NCBI GenBank assembly: GCA_040218815.1
Contig: JAVJQS010000004.1
Coordinates: forward strand, 682,001 to 746,000
Direction of reading: 5' to 3'
DNA length: 64,000 nt
Source: JAVJQS01 sp040218815
GTDB taxonomy: Bacteria > Bacteroidota > Bacteroidia > Flavobacteriales_E > Vicingaceae
The position numbers and the translations under genes were made by a program. The notes beneath the pieces are model-generated. The model did not search any database and had not been told where the DNA came from. It worked only from the letters and a program-made list of their open reading frames with translations. Shown here in pieces: positions 19,101-26,544 of the stretch. Each line of letters opens with the position of its first letter. Position 1 is the first letter of the stretch.

Positions 19101-20566
19101 AAGTCAAGATTCTTATCTGTTGACATCACTGTTCCATCAAATGTCTCATTTGAAAAGCTACAGTTTAGTTGAATATTCTCATAGTTATATTTTTTATATT
19201 TCAGTTCATTTATTTTTCCTATTGCAGTCGCATTTATAGTTTCAAAAGCATAGCCACTTCCATCTAATTCAATATTCAAAGCAATTGTTGAGAGTTCTTT
19301 TATTTTAAAAAATCGCCCTAAATCAAACCCAGAAGTACTCAAGTTGCCTCTATAATTTATCTTCCCTTCTTCATCTTGCCTTAAGGCGAGATCAGTCTTT
19401 AAAGCTCCTAAAGCAGTTGAAAACTTACCGTATGCGACAAAGTCGTTATAAAATCCAGTAAAATTTCCCTTGAAATCAATTGTTCCAAGAGAGTCAAATG
19501 AACTTGGCAATTCTAAGTGCCGTCCATCCTTAAATGGAGGAAAGGGCAAGGACCTTATACTAGCTGCATTGGTTGTTAATTGCTTCAAATCAAAATGCGC
19601 AAAGGTTTTTTCAACATCTGGAAGTCCTCTTAAATCGAAGTCTCCTTTTAAAAAGGTTGCCTGATTTAACTGGAGCTCTATGTTGGTTCCACTTAGGTTT
19701 GAGACTGTACCGTTTACCTCACCATCTAAATAAACTTGATCTTTTATACCCTCTAAAGTTGGTGCAAAAAATGCAATATCATCAATGTGAACTTTTGAGT
19801 TCACAAAGTATGCATCCATTTCAACTAGATCATTAAAGTTAGAATAGTCTCCAAAACTATTTGCCGTAAAACTTAGGTCAACATTTACTTCTGAGCCCTC
19901 AGTTCTTATGCTTAATTCCTTGAATAAAAAATTGGCTGAATCAATTGTCAACTTGGTGGATAAACGCTGTAGTTCGAAACCGTTTTTCTCTTTGGCAGAC
20001 AAGCTATCAATTGCAACATTTAGTGTGTTTTCTTTTATCACCAAATTACTCGAAGCCAAGTTTAAGTCATGCAGGTCAATATGACTATAATTAATATTTT
20101 CAGAACTATCTGGCCTATTGTAATCATGAAAATGAAACGCTGCGTTGGTTAAGTTTAACTCACTTAACTCTAGCTTCCACTCTAGTGAATTGGAACTCTC
20201 TGACTCATTTCCAAAGTAATCAATTAGAAAATGATAATTATATCGACTCGAATCAGCTTGTCGATTGAAATATAATTGGGGACTTACCAAATCGAGCTTT
20301 GCTGTTAAAAACTTTCCTTCCCAATCAAAAATATCGAGCCCAATCAACAAGTTATTTAGGTAAGCTAATGTATCGCCGTTTCTATCTTCAATATATAACT
20401 CCTTCAAATCAAGTTGATCAAAAAACTTTATCTCCAACCCCTCAATAGTGATTATTGTATTTAGCTTTTTAGCATAATAGGAAGAAACTTTTTTTGCAGC
20501 ATAAGTTTGAACCTTTGGCAATTGAAAAAGCCCCCATATTGCCACCATTAGCAGTAATAGCAACAA
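16184..20566 (-). CDS. TamB-like translocation/assembly module protein
   Basis: A protein of 1460 residues or slightly more, with one N-terminal membrane helix (LLLLLMVAIWGLFQLPK) and a very long beta-helix-like periplasmic part built from repeated short amphipathic strands, ending in the TamB/DUF490 C-terminal domain (RVKGFNRSTNNSLLQLNSPYTQGVGLFYREEFDTFG). TamB-type proteins span the periplasm and help place outer-membrane proteins or carry lipids. The first normal start is TTG at 20566, but the open frame runs on to about 20635 and encodes a basic segment (KIIKKALKIVFRI) that normally begins such proteins, so the real start may be a rare ATC/ATT at 20611-20602. The glycosyltransferase follows and overlaps by 11 bases. 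Confidence 0.9.
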   Translation of the reverse strand: MLLLLLMVAIWGLFQLPKVQTYAAKKVSSYYAKKLNTIITIEGLEIKFFDQLDLKELYIEDRNGDTLAYLNNLLIGLDIFDWEGKFLTAKLDLVSPQLYFNRQADSSRYNYHFLIDYFGNESESSNSLEWKLELSELNLTNAAFHFHDYNRPDSSENINYSHIDLHDLNLASSNLVIKENTLNVAIDSLSAKEKNGFELQRLSTKLTIDSANFLFKELSIRTEGSEVNVDLSFTANSFGDYSNFNDLVEMDAYFVNSKVHIDDIAFFAPTLEGIKDQVYLDGEVNGTVSNLSGTNIELQLNQATFLKGDFDLRGLPDVEKTFAHFDLKQLTTNAASIRSLPFPPFKDGRHLELPSSFDSLGTIDFKGNFTGFYNDFVAYGKFSTALGALKTDLALRQDEEGKINYRGNLSTSGFDLGRFFKIKELSTIALNIELDGSGYAFETINATAIGKINELKYKKYNYENIQLNCSFSNETFDGTVMSTDKNLDFLFAGTIDFNKKTPVSKFNLNLNNASLGKLNLFNAQDTATKLRFKADFDLQGKNIDDILGMVRIDSLLYTDSHQNYEVEEFQLKASNTSSDRRISLNSSLLDAWITGQFRVKSIANNLNTFLTHYLPQEKVIEEKTELQDFEFEVEFKKSKPLFRVLLEELEVDSGATLIGEFNNSINEIKLKFKGSKLKYGASYLSDFEININGDEEEITSSIAINSLKLSGINSLDTFQLNTTLKDGENELKIAWESLNKSPNKAVINVTNQLDTYTKMQAQINDSYITINDSIWSFANDSRVSIDSSSVKFSNFHLVNSNQKLALTGGVSRDSSDTLGLKLSKIDLKFISSILPEGSVKLSGIANGEAKVQDVYNRFSLSSDLVLKKLIANNVKIGNADLKSEWKPELKAFLVDANIGEIHEEKLQLRGKVYPLNKENSLDLSLRFNEFPILLLAPYVEDYLTDIQGSLSGKIDVSGEAQKPILAGRLQLQNASLLVNYLNTRYTINDEIIVEPDFIGFNLIEIVDSQGKKAIATGTVFHENYSNFNLDIGLEFDEFLSLNTNSLDNELYYGKAITSGNANISGYADQLIFELDLTAEKGTDFKIPLDEGVDVSTSNFLVFTNSPNFDKKKMEVVDLSGIQLNFDLLIDREAKVQIIFDEQIGDIIKAQGEGSLNLEINTLGNFNIYGQYVVEKGDYLFTLQNVVNKRFDLSKGSRIFWDGSPYDAQIDMNAVYNLRAPLYDLFPENDSNSGYRRRIPVELELQMTNKLLSPNIAFDIKLPTADEETKRKLESILYANNNDVNRQEMNQQVFGLLVLNRFMPSSYGNGDPTEYDRGAPGLNNGYEFLSNQLSNWFSRISDDFDVGLNYRPANELNSEEVDISLSTEVLNDRLILDGNVGYTGNAPQYNPNQNSNFIGEFTAEYKLSSDGRFRVKGFNRSTNNSLLQLNSPYTQGVGLFYREEFDTFGDLFRKYFHSSAK

Positions 20567-20692
20567 AATGATCCGAAATACTATTTTAAGCGCTTTTTTA
20601 ATAATTTTGATCTTGAGAAAAGTGGTAGTTTTCTTTTATATTAATACCACATGACTGTTTAACTACCTGCAAAATTCAGCAAAATAAAGCTA

Positions 20693-21706
20693 GTGAGTAA
20701 ACCTATCCGAATATTAGGAATTGAATCTTCATGTGATGATACATCAGCCGCTGTTATTGAAGACCGACTTATTCTTAGCAATTTGATTGCCAATCAAGAA
20801 ATTCACAGTAAATATGGAGGTGTAGTTCCCGAATTAGCTTCTAGAGCGCACCAACAAAATATAGTTCCTGTAGTTACCGCTGCTTTAAAAAAAGCAAATT
20901 TAACTTTTAATGAAATTGATGCTATTGCTTATACAAAAGGACCTGGATTACTAGGATCACTATTAGTAGGGAATTCATTTGCAAAAGGATTGGCATTGGC
21001 TTCAGCTAAGCCATTGTTAGAAGTTAATCACATGCAAGCGCATATTTTAGCACATTTTATAGCAGACAATGCTACTACACCAAATTTTCCATTTTTATGT
21101 TTAACGGTTAGCGGAGGACACACTCAAATTGTTAAAGTTGATGGCCCTTTAGAAATGGAGGTTATTGGTACTACCTTAGATGATGCTGCTGGAGAGGCAT
21201 TCGATAAAGCGGCAAAGATGATGGATATTCCCTATCCTGGAGGACCTTTAATTGATAAATATGCTAAAGAAGGAGACCCCAATCGTTTTTACTTCAAAGT
21301 TGGACAAATGAAAGGCTATGATTTTAGTTTTAGCGGATTAAAAACTGGCATTCTCTACTTCCTTAGAGATCAAGTAAAGCTTAATCCGAACTTCATTAAA
21401 GAAAATATAGCTGACCTCAGTGCTAGTATTCAACTAGCTATTATCGATGCACTTTTCAATAAAATTGAAAAGGCAGTTGGTGATTATGGAATTAAAGAAG
21501 TAGCAATTGCTGGAGGAGTTTCAGCCAATTCAGCGCTAAGAAATCGACTCAACAGCTATAAGGAAAAGGGTTGGAAGGTGCATTTGCCGAAGTTTGAATA
21601 TTGCACTGATAATGCCGCTATGATTGCTATGGCTGGTAAGTTTATTTTTGAGGCCAAACAATTTGGTAGCTTAGCAGGTGCCCCTGAACCCCGAATGAAA
21701 TTTTAA
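20693..21706 (+). CDS. tsaD: tRNA N6-adenosine threonylcarbamoyltransferase TsaD
   Basis: 337 residues, GTG start. With TsaB/TsaE it makes the t6A modification at position 37 of ANN-decoding tRNAs. Kae1/TsaD signatures are complete: GIESSCDDTSAAV, then SKYGGVVPELASRAHQ, the metal-binding histidine pair in HMQAHILAH, SGGHTQIVKV, GTTLDDAAGEAFDKAAK, and the C-terminal AIAGGVSANSALRNRL and FEYCTDNAAMIA. The gene stands alone, divergent from the TamB-like gene, and its last 4 bases overlap the convergent hydrolase gene. Confidence 0.98.
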   Translation: MSKPIRILGIESSCDDTSAAVIEDRLILSNLIANQEIHSKYGGVVPELASRAHQQNIVPVVTAALKKANLTFNEIDAIAYTKGPGLLGSLLVGNSFAKGLALASAKPLLEVNHMQAHILAHFIADNATTPNFPFLCLTVSGGHTQIVKVDGPLEMEVIGTTLDDAAGEAFDKAAKMMDIPYPGGPLIDKYAKEGDPNRFYFKVGQMKGYDFSFSGLKTGILYFLRDQVKLNPNFIKENIADLSASIQLAIIDALFNKIEKAVGDYGIKEVAIAGGVSANSALRNRLNSYKEKGWKVHLPKFEYCTDNAAMIAMAGKFIFEAKQFGSLAGAPEPRMKF

Positions 21707-22560
21707 GTATATTTTATAAAGCCAATCGTTTTTTTAACTGCAATCATTGTTTCAGATGGCAAGGTTTTCTCATCCCAAGGATGTTTTCCATTTAAAGTAT
21801 GTTGTGCTCCTTGTATAATTTTTAGCTCAGCCTGCGGATTCCATCTCTTTAAACGTAGTGCTGCTTCAGCATTTACTGTAGGATCATCAGCACCATGAAT
21901 AATAAGCTGTGGTTTTTCAAGCAACTTTACTGCTTTTTCAATATTCAATACTTCTGAGTGTTTCTCCAGTTCTTCTACAAATTGATAGTTCATAGGCATT
22001 TGTTGTTTAGTTCTGCCATTTTCAATGTAACGTATTCCTTCTTCTTTCCACTTTTTCAATGCCTCCTGATTAGGTAAGCGTTCCTTAAAGTTTGCAATTG
22101 AAGCCCAAGTAATAACTCGTTTTATTTCTAAAAATTGATAGGCAGCGATGAGTGAAATAGCTCCTCCTCTGCTATGCCCAAGCAGGCTTATATTTTCAGT
22201 ATCAGCACCTGCATCTGCTAATTGAACATCATTTTCTTTAATCCAAACTAGCAGTTGTTGAATGTCTTGTAGCTCCTTCCAATAGCTATTTCTTGAAAAG
22301 GCCTCCAAGTCAGGAAAGTCAATTGGATTATCAATTGTTCCGCCATTGTGAGAAAAATTAAATTTAATGACATAGTAGCCTCCTTTAGCAAATTCTTCGG
22401 CTACTAAAGGGAAGTGTCCCCAATCTTTAAAGCCTTTAAACCCATGAGCAAAAATTAATAAGGGTCGTTTTACACCCTTTTCTAAATATATTTCGTCTAG
22501 AAGTGTAGAGCGGTCATTTGCGCCTTTAAAACAAACATTGGTATTTTGTTGTAGTTTCAT
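21703..22560 (-). CDS. Alpha/beta hydrolase
   Basis: 285 residues, cytoplasmic. Alpha/beta hydrolase fold: oxyanion block LLIFAHGFKGFKDWGHFPLVA, nucleophile elbow SLLGHSRGGAI (G-H-S-R-G, catalytic serine), acid region LIIHGADDPTV and the catalytic histidine in IIQGAQHTLNGKHPW. It resembles dienelactone-hydrolase-like or prolyl-oligopeptidase-type esterases; the substrate cannot be read from sequence. Convergent with tsaD (4-base overlap) and divergent from the secreted protease gene. Confidence 0.88.
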   Translation of the reverse strand: MKLQQNTNVCFKGANDRSTLLDEIYLEKGVKRPLLIFAHGFKGFKDWGHFPLVAEEFAKGGYYVIKFNFSHNGGTIDNPIDFPDLEAFSRNSYWKELQDIQQLLVWIKENDVQLADAGADTENISLLGHSRGGAISLIAAYQFLEIKRVITWASIANFKERLPNQEALKKWKEEGIRYIENGRTKQQMPMNYQFVEELEKHSEVLNIEKAVKLLEKPQLIIHGADDPTVNAEAALRLKRWNPQAELKIIQGAQHTLNGKHPWDEKTLPSETMIAVKKTIGFIKYT

Positions 22561-22583
22561 AAGTGTCGTTATTATTAATCATT

Positions 22584-22591
22584 TACCTTTG
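22584..22591 (+). promoter_or_regulatory. Candidate -7 promoter element of the protease gene
   Basis: TACCTTTG fits the Bacteroidota -7 consensus TAnnTTTG and lies 20 bases before the ATG at 22612. No clear TTTG -33 element is seen upstream, so confidence is moderate. Confidence 0.45.
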
Positions 22592-22611
22592 TTGAAATGC
22601 CTTAATAAAAA

Positions 22612-24888
22612 ATGAGAAAAAAATCAATTTTAATCCTACTTCTATTCTTTTGTGTCAATTTTGTTTTAATGTCGCAAATTAATACTGGTGAGTTTCCTCC
22701 CTCCTTCTACACTCAAAGTGAGAAAAGTAATCAAGCCATTCCAATTTATCAAATTGAACAGCCAAATCTGGAATCATTAAGGATACAAGATAAAGCTGAT
22801 CAAGCAGCAGGATTAAAGCCATGGCGATTTGGAGCATTAATACCAGTTACAATAAATTTAGAAGAAGCTGGTGCTTGGACAGATAATAATGAAACTGGAA
22901 TGAGCACTTGGAAGCTTCAAATTAGAGCAACAGATGCAATCTCTATTAATTTAAACTTTGAAAAATTCTTTCTTAGCGATAACGCTAAGCTATATTTCTA
23001 TAATGAGAATTACAATGATGTATTAGGTGCTATTACTTCTAATAACAACAAAAAAGACTCCTTATTTTCTATCCGACCTATTAGAGGTGATTTATTAACT
23101 ATAGAACTTATTCTGCCTTCAAAAGAAATTGATCAAATAGAGTTTGAACTCAATGAGCTAATTTATGGATACCGAAATATTCACGAAAAAGTTCAAAAAG
23201 TATTTAATGGTTCAGGTAATTGTAATGTGAACATTAATTGTCCAGATGGAAAGAATTGGCAAGATGTAAAACGCTCGGTAGCTTTAATAACAACAGCTAG
23301 TAACACACGATTTTGCACTGGTACATTGCTAAATAATGTAAGGCAAGACACTACACCTTATTTTTTGAGTGCCGCTCATTGTGGAATAAAAAATAATTCA
23401 ATTTTTATTTTTGGATACGAAAGTGCTAATTGCACCCCATCAACTGATGGTGGTTTGAGCAACTCAATAAGTGGTGCCTCACCTAAAGCTGTATCAAATA
23501 GTTCACAGCCTGACTTTCATCTGTTTGAATTAAGCTCACGCCCGCCCAGCAGTTACAATGTATTTTATTCAGGTTGGTCTGCCAATAATGTTGCTGTACA
23601 ACAATCAACTACAATTCATCACCCAACTGGAGATGTTAAGAAAATATCACGAAACACTGATTCATTAATTACTAGTGGGTATTATGATGCCAATGGCACT
23701 ACACATTGGACTGTTAATAATTGGGAAGTTGGAACCACGGAAAGCGGCTCTTCAGGGGCACCATTATTTGATCAAAATTTAAGGGTAATCGGTCAACTTC
23801 ACGGAGGAGAAGCTGCTTGTGGAAACAATGGTCAAGATTACTTTGGAAAATTCGCAGAGTCATGGAATAGTAACACTACCAAAAGTCGCCAATTGAAAGC
23901 TTGGCTTGACCCTGACACTACTAACGTTTTAGTTTTAGATGGCTTAGACCCGAATCCTTCAAACAATAATGATGATATTCAATTATTAGGCATAGTTGGT
24001 GTTCCGAACTATAGCTGTGATACTATTATTGAGCCTAAAATAAATGTGAGAAATAAGGGTAATAACCAAGTAGACTCCATTGAAATTTCTTACCAACTAG
24101 ATAACAACACTGTACAAACTACTCATTGGACTGGTAGAATGCTAAGAAATCAAGTAGAGCAAATCACAATTCCCTCTATTAACATAAGTTCTGGAACCCA
24201 CATACTAGGCGTTGAGGTCAGCATACTTCCACCAACAACTTTTGATCAAGACACCGCGAATAACACTTCTCAATTTGAGTTTATAACTAATGACCAAGCA
24301 ATCTTCGTCAATCTTGAAATAAAAACAGATGACTACGGTGAAGAAACTTCTTGGAGAATAAACAACAGTTTAGGTGATAAATTATTCGAAGAAGGTCCTT
24401 ATATCAATCGAAACGGAGGCACTATAGAAACAAATTCACTTTGCCTATTTAGCGACTGTTTTGATTTTATATTATTTGATCAATTCGGAGATGGTTTTAA
24501 CGGACAATTTGGTAATGGTTATGCATTGATTACCGAGGCAAATGGAGATACTTTGTTGTTTGAAAATAGTTTCACTACTGCTAAGAAAACAATAAACTTC
24601 TGCGTATCCCCTATTACCACAATTGAAGAAAGTAATAAGCTAAGAACTTCAGATCTTCTTGCTTTCCCTAACCCCATAAAGAAAAATGGATTACTTTCAA
24701 TGAAAAGCAAGTTTCAAAATTCTAAGAACTATAGCTTTGATATAATTGATGCTTCCGGCAGGCTCAGAATGACCTTTGATGATGAGCAAGTATATTTAAG
24801 TGAAAATATGACTGCTGGAGTCTATTTTTTAATAACAAAAGATAGTAGTGGAACTCAGCTTAATGCTCAAAAGCTAGTCGTTCAGTAA
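22612..24888 (+). CDS. Secreted trypsin-like serine protease with T9SS sorting domain
   Basis: 758 residues. Signal peptide (MRKKSILILLLFFCVNFVLMSQ), an N-terminal propeptide-like part to about residue 200, a chymotrypsin-fold protease with the triad visible as H256 (FLSAAHC), D301 (QPDFHLFEL) and S381 in TESGSSGAP, then a beta region of CARDB/Ig type (about 430-560), and a C-terminal type A sorting domain (FPNPIKKNG, then GRLRMTF, AGVYFLITKD, QKLVVQ) for export through the type IX system. The protease resembles lysyl endopeptidases (Achromobacter protease I family); substrate preference is not provable here. It probably degrades extracellular protein. Confidence 0.93.
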   Translation: MRKKSILILLLFFCVNFVLMSQINTGEFPPSFYTQSEKSNQAIPIYQIEQPNLESLRIQDKADQAAGLKPWRFGALIPVTINLEEAGAWTDNNETGMSTWKLQIRATDAISINLNFEKFFLSDNAKLYFYNENYNDVLGAITSNNNKKDSLFSIRPIRGDLLTIELILPSKEIDQIEFELNELIYGYRNIHEKVQKVFNGSGNCNVNINCPDGKNWQDVKRSVALITTASNTRFCTGTLLNNVRQDTTPYFLSAAHCGIKNNSIFIFGYESANCTPSTDGGLSNSISGASPKAVSNSSQPDFHLFELSSRPPSSYNVFYSGWSANNVAVQQSTTIHHPTGDVKKISRNTDSLITSGYYDANGTTHWTVNNWEVGTTESGSSGAPLFDQNLRVIGQLHGGEAACGNNGQDYFGKFAESWNSNTTKSRQLKAWLDPDTTNVLVLDGLDPNPSNNNDDIQLLGIVGVPNYSCDTIIEPKINVRNKGNNQVDSIEISYQLDNNTVQTTHWTGRMLRNQVEQITIPSINISSGTHILGVEVSILPPTTFDQDTANNTSQFEFITNDQAIFVNLEIKTDDYGEETSWRINNSLGDKLFEEGPYINRNGGTIETNSLCLFSDCFDFILFDQFGDGFNGQFGNGYALITEANGDTLLFENSFTTAKKTINFCVSPITTIEESNKLRTSDLLAFPNPIKKNGLLSMKSKFQNSKNYSFDIIDASGRLRMTFDDEQVYLSENMTAGVYFLITKDSSGTQLNAQKLVVQ

Positions 24889-24890
24889 TT

Positions 24891-25019
24891 TTAACGACGA
24901 TTTGAGTTATACATTTTATTGGAAGACTTTACTTTCATTCCTTTCTTCGACCCTCCGCATCCTGTTATTAAAAAGATTGCCATAACTAACGATAAAATAT
25001 AAATTATACTTTTCCTCAT
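24891..25019 (-). CDS. Tiny lipoprotein, 42 residues (paralogue A)
   Basis: A short ORF with ATG at 25019 and TAA ending at 24891. The product has a basic start (MRKSIIYIL), a hydrophobic core and a lipobox (L-I-T-G-C), so it should be lipidated at Cys21, leaving only about 22 mature residues that begin CGGSKKGMKVKS. This mature start is nearly the same as that of the neighbouring 53-residue lipoprotein (CGNKKKGYKVRS). The conserved signal, shared motif, and position right against the 3' end of the protease gene (convergent, 2 bases apart) support a real gene. Function unknown. Confidence 0.65.
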   Translation of the reverse strand: MRKSIIYILSLVMAIFLITGCGGSKKGMKVKSSNKMYNSNRR

Positions 25020-25080
25020 AATTCAATTACGAGGCAAAGCAAGAAAGGTTACGATTAGCATACTTTTGAAAACAATTGAA

Positions 25081-25242
25081 TTATTTTCCCCATACGTGTT
25101 TGTTTTTATGCTTTTTATTACCCATGCCACTGCCAGACCTTACTTTATAGCCCTTTTTTTTGTTCCCGCATGAACTCAAAGAAGCTGAAGCTGCAAATAA
25201 AAAAGCTAAAATTGAGAAATATGATATGATTCTTTTTAACAT
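25081..25242 (-). CDS. Tiny lipoprotein, 53 residues (paralogue B)
   Basis: ATG at 25242, TAA ending at 25081. Signal peptide MLKRIISYFSILAFLFAA with lipobox (S-L-S-S-C); Cys25 would be lipidated. The mature part of 29 residues is very basic: CGNKKKGYKVRSGSG followed by GNKKHKNKHVWGK. It shares the C-G-x-x-K-K-G-x-K-V-[KR]-S motif with the 42-residue neighbour, which indicates duplication. It starts 12 bases after the stop of the 195-residue lipoprotein gene, so it is likely to be co-transcribed with it. No known family recognised. Confidence 0.7.
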   Translation of the reverse strand: MLKRIISYFSILAFLFAASASLSSCGNKKKGYKVRSGSGMGNKKHKNKHVWGK

Positions 25243-25253
25243 GAAATTTTTGT

Positions 25254-25841
25254 TTAGTTGATTTGGTAAGGTATGCTACCATCTAATATTCTAATACCAG
25301 GATCGCATAGCCCATCTTTTCCGGTAGGTTGATAATTTAGTGTAACTCTAATTTCTCCCGATCCATTATTTCCTAATTTATCACTTGTGCTCCACTCACC
25401 TTCTGTTCCCAATTGAATTCCATTAAAATCTTCATTCCAGTCGCCGCCTGTCAAATTATTAACATCATATCCCCTATAACAAATTATATATTCAGTTTGC
25501 TGAGCTATAACTTGATCAGTAACATCTACCGAATCATTAAAAATTTTAATTGAAGAACTGTAATAAAAAAAACTACCCGAAGGTTTCTTAAGCTCTAATA
25601 ACTCCCGTGTAATAGGTGCAGCTCCTCCAATACCATCTGGATCGTAAAATTCAACCGTTTGACTCTTTGAGGTATCACTTTTTTGGGTAAAGGTGAGAAA
25701 ATACCTATTCGCTTGAATATCTCCCCTATCGATTGGGGGAAAATCATCTGGCTCATCTACCAAATCATCATCACCACAGGCTGAGAAGATTAAAACACTA
25801 AGTGTGAGAAATAAGCTTAAAACTTTAGAAAGTTTAGTCAT
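25254..25841 (-). CDS. Secreted lipoprotein of the TonB-locus family
   Basis: 195 residues with a lipoprotein signal (lipobox I-F-S-A-C, then acidic GDDDLVDEPDD linker). The mature part is beta-rich: YFLTFTQKSDTSKSQTVEFYDPDGIGG, then ITRELLELKKPSGSFFYYSS, and near the end GEIRVTLNYQPTGKDGLCD. This last block matches GTLRVSLKHQPGVKNGTC of the next gene upstream, so the two are distant paralogues. They belong to a Bacteroidota group of small lipoproteins seen beside TonB receptors (some databases call them 'type 1 periplasmic binding fold superfamily', probably loosely). Function unknown; a surface ligand-binding role beside the receptor is an inference. Confidence 0.75.
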   Translation of the reverse strand: MTKLSKVLSLFLTLSVLIFSACGDDDLVDEPDDFPPIDRGDIQANRYFLTFTQKSDTSKSQTVEFYDPDGIGGAAPITRELLELKKPSGSFFYYSSSIKIFNDSVDVTDQVIAQQTEYIICYRGYDVNNLTGGDWNEDFNGIQLGTEGEWSTSDKLGNNGSGEIRVTLNYQPTGKDGLCDPGIRILDGSIPYQIN

Positions 25842-25901
25842 AATTATAATTCTACTTCATACAAAGTTAACAAGTAAAATGCAAAAAATATCAAAATACA
25901 A

Positions 25902-25931
25902 AGAAGGCCTTCTTTTTCAAGAAAGCCTTCT
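25902..25931 (-). terminator. Terminator after the 186-residue lipoprotein gene
   Basis: Stem AGAAGGC/GCCTTCT with an inner CTT/AAG extension, located 35 bases beyond the stop of the minus-strand gene ending at 25967; on the minus strand it is followed by a T-rich stretch. It separates that gene from the next lipoprotein gene. Confidence 0.7.
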
Positions 25932-25966
25932 CTATAATAGCTTGCTTAATAGACTAAAACTGTGAA

Positions 25967-26527
25967 TTAATTAAATTGAAGTGGAAAGTCAACCTCAACA
26001 TCTGTTTCACCTGAAGCGCATGTTCCATTTTTAACACCTGGCTGGTGTTTTAGGCTTACTCTCAAAGTGCCATTAATTGAGCTTGCAGTATCTGCTGTTA
26101 ATACAACTGCTAGTAAACCAACCTCATAGGTTCCATCTGTATCAGTTATACTTACAGTTAGCCCATTTACTCCAGGTGTAGTATAACAAACTAGGTGTTC
26201 GTCATCTTCATCTCTAATTTCTGCCGTAATGTCTTCTACATCATTTGGATCAGATGCATCCAAAAATTCTGTACTTAAGTTGTACTCCATGCCCTTCTTT
26301 AAAGCAATTGTATCAATAACTGGTGTATTTCCTCCATCCCCATCGAGGTCATTAAATTCAAAGCTTGTAGTTACACCACTCGAATCCATAAAGTTTAGTC
26401 GTACAGTAGTAATTAACTCCTCTTCATTTGGTGATATTGGAGTTGAAGGTGTAGCATCATCATCGTCTGTACAACTGAATATTAAACTTGCTATTACTGC
26501 TATTGTTAAAAATTTGATTGTTTTCAT
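25967..26527 (-). CDS. Secreted lipoprotein beside TonB receptor
   Basis: 186 residues. Lipobox (L-I-F-S-C, Cys19) followed by an acidic linker (TDDDDATPSTP). The beta-rich mature part has the family blocks EEELITTVRLNF, then FNDLDGDGGNTPVIDTIALKKGMEY, DEHLVCYTT, and GTLRVSLKHQPGVKNGTC before a terminal VDFPLQFN strand. Proteins of this pattern occur in many Bacteroidota directly after TonB-dependent receptors. It is 17 bases after the receptor stop and has its own terminator. A role as surface or periplasmic partner of the receptor is inferred from context. Confidence 0.82.
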   Translation of the reverse strand: MKTIKFLTIAVIASLIFSCTDDDDATPSTPISPNEEELITTVRLNFMDSSGVTTSFEFNDLDGDGGNTPVIDTIALKKGMEYNLSTEFLDASDPNDVEDITAEIRDEDDEHLVCYTTPGVNGLTVSITDTDGTYEVGLLAVVLTADTASSINGTLRVSLKHQPGVKNGTCASGETDVEVDFPLQFN

Positions 26528-26544
26528 AATTTATATTTTTAATA

